The position numbers and the translations under genes are program-made. DNA of 25,926 nt from Equadaptatus sp045601305. Its GTDB lineage: Bacteria; Synergistota; Synergistia; Synergistales; Synergistaceae. The notes under the pieces were generated by a model. The model had not been told where the DNA came from. It ran no database searches and saw only the letters and a program-made list of their open reading frames with translations. The stretch covers positions 1 to 25,926 of the forward strand of contig JAZRZG010000057.1 of NCBI GenBank assembly GCA_045601305.1, in the 5' to 3' direction. Shown piece after piece: positions 22,944 through 25,926 of the stretch (position 1 is its first letter; each line of letters starts with the position of its first letter).

Positions 22944-22973
22944 TTTACATAGTGCACATAAACGATGTAAAAT
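22944..22973 (+). promoter_or_regulatory. Promoter of glutamate dehydrogenase
   Basis: TTTACA (22944-22949) and TAAAAT (22968-22973) are 18 bases apart, giving a leader of about 50 bases. The flanking sequence from 22870 is very AT-rich, which may further raise promoter strength. Confidence 0.6.
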
Positions 22974-23031
22974 ACTTACTCGTTAAAAAATCTGCATAGC
23001 TTAGATTAGTCAGACCAGAGGAGGCAATATC

Positions 23032-24309
23032 ATGGCTAAACTTACCAGACGTACATCGACCAACGTGCTTCTCAAAACAGCGCTCGAAAACTTCTACGAC
23101 GCCGCAGAAGAGATGAAACTTGACAAGGGACTGATTGAAATCCTGTGCCGCCCTGAGCGTGCGATCAAGGTTTCTGTTCCTGTTCAGATGGATGACGGCA
23201 CCGTAAAAGTTTTTGACGGATATCGCGTACAGCATTCAACAGCGTGCGGTCCTTCAAAAGGCGGACTTCGCTATCATCCCGGGGTTGACATGGACGAATG
23301 CGAAGCTCTCGCTATGCTTATGACCTGGAAATGCGCCCTTGCCGGTATTCCTTACGGCGGCGGCAAAGGCGGTATCTGCGTTGATGCTTCAAAACTTTCA
23401 AAAAATGAGCGCGAACGTATGACACGAATCTTCGCGGCACGCATCTCAAAAGTTATAGGCGACTGGGATGACATTCCTGCGCCTGACGTTGCAACAGGCG
23501 GTCAGGAAATGGTCTGGATTATGGACACCGTTTCAAAACTTCACGGTCGTTTTGAACCCGCGATGATTACAGGAAAACCAATTTCCTACTGGGGTTCTGA
23601 AGGACGCACCTCAGCAACGGGACTGGGCGTTTACACCTGCGTCAAAGAGATGCTCGAAGCCGGCGCTGACGAATTTAAGAATGCCAAAATTATCGTTCAG
23701 GGTTTCGGCAATGTCGGACTCAACAACGCGCTTTTCCTGCACAATTCAGGCGCTAAGATTGTAGGCATAAGCGACATAACCGGCGGTTATTACTGCGACA
23801 ACGGAATTGATGTTCCTACGGCTGCCCGTTACGCAAGGGAACACAAAGGTCTGCTTGAAGGCTACGACCAGCTGGGACTTGTAAAAATGTCAAACGAAGA
23901 CATTCTTGCGCAGGACTGTCTCGTTCTCTGCCCCTGTGCGCTTGAAGGCGTTATTAACGAAAACAACGCCAAGCTCATTAAGGCAAAATATATCGTTGAA
24001 GGCGCCAACGGTCCTACAACACCCGAAGCAGACAAAATACTTGAAAAAAGAGGAGTCCATGTTGTCCCTGATTTCCTTGCCAACAGCGGCGGAGTTATCG
24101 GCTCCTATTTCGAATGGGCGCAGAACCTTGCCGGATTTTTCTGGACAGCGGAAGAATATGACGCGCGTCTGATAAAAATTATGGAAACAAACTTCAAACG
24201 TGTCTTCAAATATTCAATCGCTCATAACGTTACAATGCGCCGCGCGGCATTCTGCGTTGCAATCGAACGCGTTGCCGAAAACATCAAGCTCAGAGGGTTC
24301 TTCCTTTAA
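23032..24309 (+). CDS. Glutamate dehydrogenase (Glu/Leu/Phe/Val dehydrogenase family)
   Basis: The enzyme interconverts glutamate with 2-oxoglutarate and ammonia using NAD(P). The 425-residue product has the substrate-binding GPSKGGLRYHP (73-83), a conserved TWKCAL Lys100, the catalytic PYGGGKGG with Lys112, and IPAPDVATGG with Asp152. The Rossmann motif GFGNVG is at 224-229. The length suits the hexameric group. Coenzyme preference is not clear by eye. GAGGAGG lies seven bases before the ATG, with a good promoter and terminator, so it is a well-expressed single-gene unit. In amino-acid-fermenting Synergistota such an enzyme would be central to glutamate use. Leucine or phenylalanine dehydrogenase is less likely given length and motifs. 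Confidence 0.95.
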   Translation: MAKLTRRTSTNVLLKTALENFYDAAEEMKLDKGLIEILCRPERAIKVSVPVQMDDGTVKVFDGYRVQHSTACGPSKGGLRYHPGVDMDECEALAMLMTWKCALAGIPYGGGKGGICVDASKLSKNERERMTRIFAARISKVIGDWDDIPAPDVATGGQEMVWIMDTVSKLHGRFEPAMITGKPISYWGSEGRTSATGLGVYTCVKEMLEAGADEFKNAKIIVQGFGNVGLNNALFLHNSGAKIVGISDITGGYYCDNGIDVPTAARYAREHKGLLEGYDQLGLVKMSNEDILAQDCLVLCPCALEGVINENNAKLIKAKYIVEGANGPTTPEADKILEKRGVHVVPDFLANSGGVIGSYFEWAQNLAGFFWTAEEYDARLIKIMETNFKRVFKYSIAHNVTMRRAAFCVAIERVAENIKLRGFFL

Positions 24310-24328
24310 TTCCGGCATTGTACTTCAT

Positions 24329-24362
24329 AAAAATAAGAGGGGCATTGCCCCCTTATTTTTTG
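24329..24362 (+). terminator. Intrinsic terminator of glutamate dehydrogenase
   Basis: AAATAAG plus GGGGC pairs with GCCCC plus CTTATTT around ATT, with a single mismatch between the blocks, followed by TTTTGTTTTG. Confidence 0.88.
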
Positions 24363-24379
24363 TTTTGCGCAAAACACGT

Positions 24380-24408
24380 TTGACAAAACGAAAAATGCGT
24401 TGTATCAT
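24380..24408 (+). promoter_or_regulatory. Near-consensus promoter of the 43-residue protein
   Basis: A perfect TTGACA (24380-24385) and TATCAT (24403-24408) are exactly 17 bases apart. The predicted start near 24415 leaves a leader of about 60 bases with a short CCGC/GCGG hairpin. Confidence 0.8.
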
Positions 24409-24476
24409 TCCCTGCCGTAAGCAAAAATACCACGCCGCCTAACGCGGTGTACAGATGAACAAAAAGGAGGGATTAC

Positions 24477-24608
24477 ATGAGCGATAAACTTGTTTACATA
24501 GGCTCAACAGCCTACTGGATCACACCTGACGGACATTTCGTCAAAGCAGAAACAAAAAACGGAAAACTTGTTGAAACAAAAATCGTTATGCGCGGTCAGA
24601 CTGAATAG
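24477..24608 (+). CDS. 43-residue small protein with strong expression signals
   Basis: The frame encodes 43 residues, beginning MSDKLVYIGSTAYWITPDGH and ending VMRGQTE. It has no signal peptide or membrane helix; alternating hydrophobic residues suggest a small beta fold. AAGGAGGG lies at seven to eight bases before the ATG, and a near-consensus promoter precedes it. A terminator-like hairpin follows at 24687. It is an isolated unit between glutamate dehydrogenase and the methyltransferase. I recognise no family. The coincidence of a strong promoter, strong ribosome site and clean stop makes chance unlikely. Confidence 0.75.
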   Translation: MSDKLVYIGSTAYWITPDGHFVKAETKNGKLVETKIVMRGQTE

Positions 24609-24686
24609 CTTTCCCGCATAACAAAACTACTTGGATTTTGTTTGATTGCATCCCCAGTTTCAAGTAACACCCCAGCTTGAAAATTC

Positions 24687-24713
24687 AAAACGCCGGCATA
24701 CGCAGGCGTTTTT
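24687..24713. terminator. Bidirectional terminator
   Basis: AAAACGCC pairs with GGCGTTTT around a ten-base loop, with T after it on plus and TTTTGAATTTT on minus. It serves the 43-residue gene and the methyltransferase, whose stop is at 24722. A second inverted repeat, TTTCAAG/CTTGAAA (24658-24682), lies just before it. Confidence 0.75.
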
Positions 24714-24721
24714 ATTAACCT

Positions 24722-25480
24722 TTATTCTTCCTCAGGCTTCACAGCAAGAAACCTCAGCCTCACGTAATCCACGTACCATCTGCCGTTTTTGCAGAGCATC
24801 GGCTTGCAGTACGCTTCGACTTCATCGTAAAACGTTTCTTTTTCTTCCTCGCTGAACCCTTCAACATGACTGTTGGCAAACACCTTCAGCCATCCGCGAA
24901 GTCCGTCTTCGTCAAGTTCAGTCGGCTTGTCAATGCGGGCTATGTATTCAATATTGAAACCCTGCGCTTTAAGAATTTCCGTAAACTCGCCATATTCACA
25001 GAATTTCCACGGATTTCTTGCCTTGTAGTCTATACCGCGCTTCGCAAGAGCAATTTTCATGCCCTCACGCACAATGCGCAAACAGCCGTCTCCGCCGCAT
25101 TCAGCCGCAAAACGGCCTCCGGGCTTAAGCGCCTGCCACACCTTGCGAACAACAAGATATTTGTCCTGCATCCAGTGTATTGCCGCATTGCTGATAACCG
25201 CCTCAAATTTGTTACGGCTCTCAAATTCAACACCCTCTATGAGACGTGCGTCTATTCCGATTTGTCTTGCTGCTTCAACCATTTCCGGGCTTGAGTCAAG
25301 CCCCACCACTTCACAGCCTATATCCATAAGCTCTTTCGCAAGGATGCCTGTGCCGCAGCCAAGGTCTAAAATTCTTTCACCTTTTTGAGGATTAAGAAGT
25401 TCAATTACCGGCTTGCCGAATTCAATGATGAAACGTGCGCTTTTGTTGTAATTTTCCGGATTCCATGTCTGATTTGCCAT
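24722..25480 (-). CDS. Class I SAM-dependent methyltransferase (Tam-like)
   Basis: The 252-residue product has the SAM-binding motif I LDLGCGTG (38-45) and the acidic end of strand two VVGLDSS. ISNAAIHWM and LKPGGRFAAECGG follow as the post-motif segments, as in trans-aconitate methyltransferase and UbiE-like enzymes. The substrate is unknown. GAGGTG is seven bases before the ATG at 25480. The small frame at 25501-25602 ends 20 bases upstream on the same strand, and the promoter at 25648-25675 probably drives both. Confidence 0.9.
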   Translation of the reverse strand: MANQTWNPENYNKSARFIIEFGKPVIELLNPQKGERILDLGCGTGILAKELMDIGCEVVGLDSSPEMVEAARQIGIDARLIEGVEFESRNKFEAVISNAAIHWMQDKYLVVRKVWQALKPGGRFAAECGGDGCLRIVREGMKIALAKRGIDYKARNPWKFCEYGEFTEILKAQGFNIEYIARIDKPTELDEDGLRGWLKVFANSHVEGFSEEEKETFYDEVEAYCKPMLCKNGRWYVDYVRLRFLAVKPEEE

Positions 25481-25500
25481 AGTTGCTCACCTCGCAAATA

Positions 25501-25602
25501 TTATAAGCCGCTTGCAGCCCATTTGCAAAATATTTTTTGCCGCAAAAACAATTTTTCGCGTTTTAACGCCGCCGTTGCTGCATGATCAATTTTCGTTACC
25601 AT
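25501..25602 (-). CDS. Candidate 33-residue small ORF upstream of the methyltransferase
   Basis: On the minus strand the ATG at 25602 is preceded by AAGGAGG at an ideal distance of six to seven bases, the best ribosome site in this region. The frame encodes 33 residues (MVTKIDHAATAALKREKLFL, then RQKIFCKWAASGL), a basic amphipathic peptide, and ends 20 bases before the methyltransferase start. It may be a leader peptide or a functional small protein. No run of one amino acid suggests classical attenuation. Confidence 0.55.
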   Translation of the reverse strand: MVTKIDHAATAALKREKLFLRQKIFCKWAASGL

Positions 25603-25647
25603 CGTGAAACCTCCTTATATTTTTTTTTGCGACATCTCCATCCGCTC

Positions 25648-25685
25648 TATATACAAAAACGATTTTTACATGCAATATGGCAACC
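25648..25685 (-). promoter_or_regulatory. Left copy of an inverted promoter element
   Basis: Read on minus: GGTTGCCATATTGCATGTAA, then AAATCGTTTTTGTATATA. TTGCAT (25670-25675) and TATATA (25648-25653) are 16 bases apart. It points left toward the small ORF and methyltransferase. The spacer holds the near-palindrome AAAAATCGTTTTT. Confidence 0.6.
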
Positions 25686-25714
25686 ACTTTTTTGCTTTTT
25701 CCTGTTTTTTCGCA

Positions 25715-25742
25715 CAAAAAAACGCCAGCGGTATGCAGGCGT
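25715..25742 (-). terminator. Minus-strand terminator between the inverted promoters
   Basis: On minus ACGCC pairs with GGCGT around TGCATACCGCT (25722-25742), followed by seven T and G (25715-25721). It would stop leftward transcription coming from the right window edge and insulate the leftward promoter. Confidence 0.5.
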
Positions 25743-25771
25743 AAAAAAATTAAGGATTTTTTTCAAAAATA

Positions 25772-25809
25772 GGTTGCCAATTTGACAAGAAAAATCGTTT
25801 TTGTATATG
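25772..25809 (+). promoter_or_regulatory. Right copy of the inverted promoter element
   Basis: GGTTGCCAATTTGACAAGAA followed by AAATCGTTTTTGTATATG: TTGACA (25782-25787) and TATATG (25804-25809) are 16 bases apart. It repeats the left copy in inverted orientation, with 19 bases identical across spacer and -10 and eight identical at the upstream end. It fires rightward out of the window. Confidence 0.6.
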
Positions 25810-25926
25810 TAGGGGCAAGAAACAAATTTTATATGCCTTGCTTGCGGGCGAACTCCCAAACGTTCGGAGACTTGCGGAAGTCTTATACTGACAATATCAG
25901 CCAAACGAACGTTTGACTCCGCGGAG
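25810..25926 (+). other. Inverted-repeat-rich segment cut by the window end
   Basis: Immediately after the right promoter lie a ten-base perfect inverted repeat CAAACGTTCG (25857-25866) / CGAACGTTTG (25906-25915), a nested hairpin GACTTGCGGAAGTC (25869-25882), and a palindrome CTCCGCGGAG at the very end. A frame of 27 codons from ATG 25832 covers part of it without a good ribosome site. It could be a structured leader or a non-coding RNA. Between 25603 and 25809 there is no gene, only the promoters and terminator listed. Confidence 0.4.

Noticed and set aside
25647..25904. 85-codon minus-strand frame across the inverted promoters
   Set aside because: It runs through both promoter copies and a terminator, has a low-complexity composition and no clear ribosome site.

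Overview
The window reads as a chromosomal segment of a diderm, anaerobe-type bacterium, most likely a member of the Synergistota. The best taxonomic clue is the secreted protein at 17139-18494. It ends in a glycine/cysteine-rich motif, a hydrophobic segment and a basic tail that match the Synergist-CTERM sorting signal. A TonB-dependent receptor and an OmpH/Skp-like chaperone show that an outer membrane is present. No phage, transposase, rRNA or CRISPR array was seen.

Layout. Positions 1-3100 form an accessory-looking stretch: two tandem paralogous small secreted proteins, a third secreted protein, a stand-alone PD-(D/E)XK nuclease-like protein, and a divergent XRE-type regulator. A tRNA-Leu(CAG) with its own promoter and terminator follows. 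Positions 3.4-9.0 kb are mostly minus-strand housekeeping genes: radA, a four-helix-bundle (S23-type) protein, an adenosine-specific-kinase-family protein, an OmpH-like chaperone, a small membrane protein coupled to a ClC channel/antiporter, and a LUD-domain protein. The intergenic spaces of the first 6.7 kb carry four arrays of a degenerate 15-bp tandem repeat.

Positions 9.1-11.7 kb hold a compact plus-strand operon: a YhdT-like small membrane protein, the sodium/pantothenate symporter PanF and a CbiR-like TIM-barrel enzyme. Two small minus-strand exported or membrane proteins and a WYL-domain regulator come next. A cobalamin riboswitch with a terminator then controls a BtuB-like TonB receptor, followed by a BtuF-like binding protein under its own promoter. 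Corrinoid capture (btuB, btuF) and possible cobamide remodelling (cbiR) therefore lie within about 6 kb, but no BtuC permease or BtuD ATPase is present here.

The right part holds the Synergist-CTERM protein, an amidohydrolase, an MrfA/YprA-type helicase, a small unknown gene coupled to a DUF554 membrane protein, a Glu/Leu/Phe/Val-type glutamate dehydrogenase, a 43-residue protein with near-ideal expression signals, and a SAM methyltransferase preceded by a 33-codon small ORF. The last 280 bases contain two inverted copies of a complete promoter-like element that fire away from each other. The rightward copy leads into an inverted-repeat-rich segment cut by the window end.

The most unusual signals are the 15-bp repeat arrays, the inverted promoter pair at the right end, diverged direct repeats bracketing the WYL regulator, two probable leaderless genes, and small proteins with strong expression signals.
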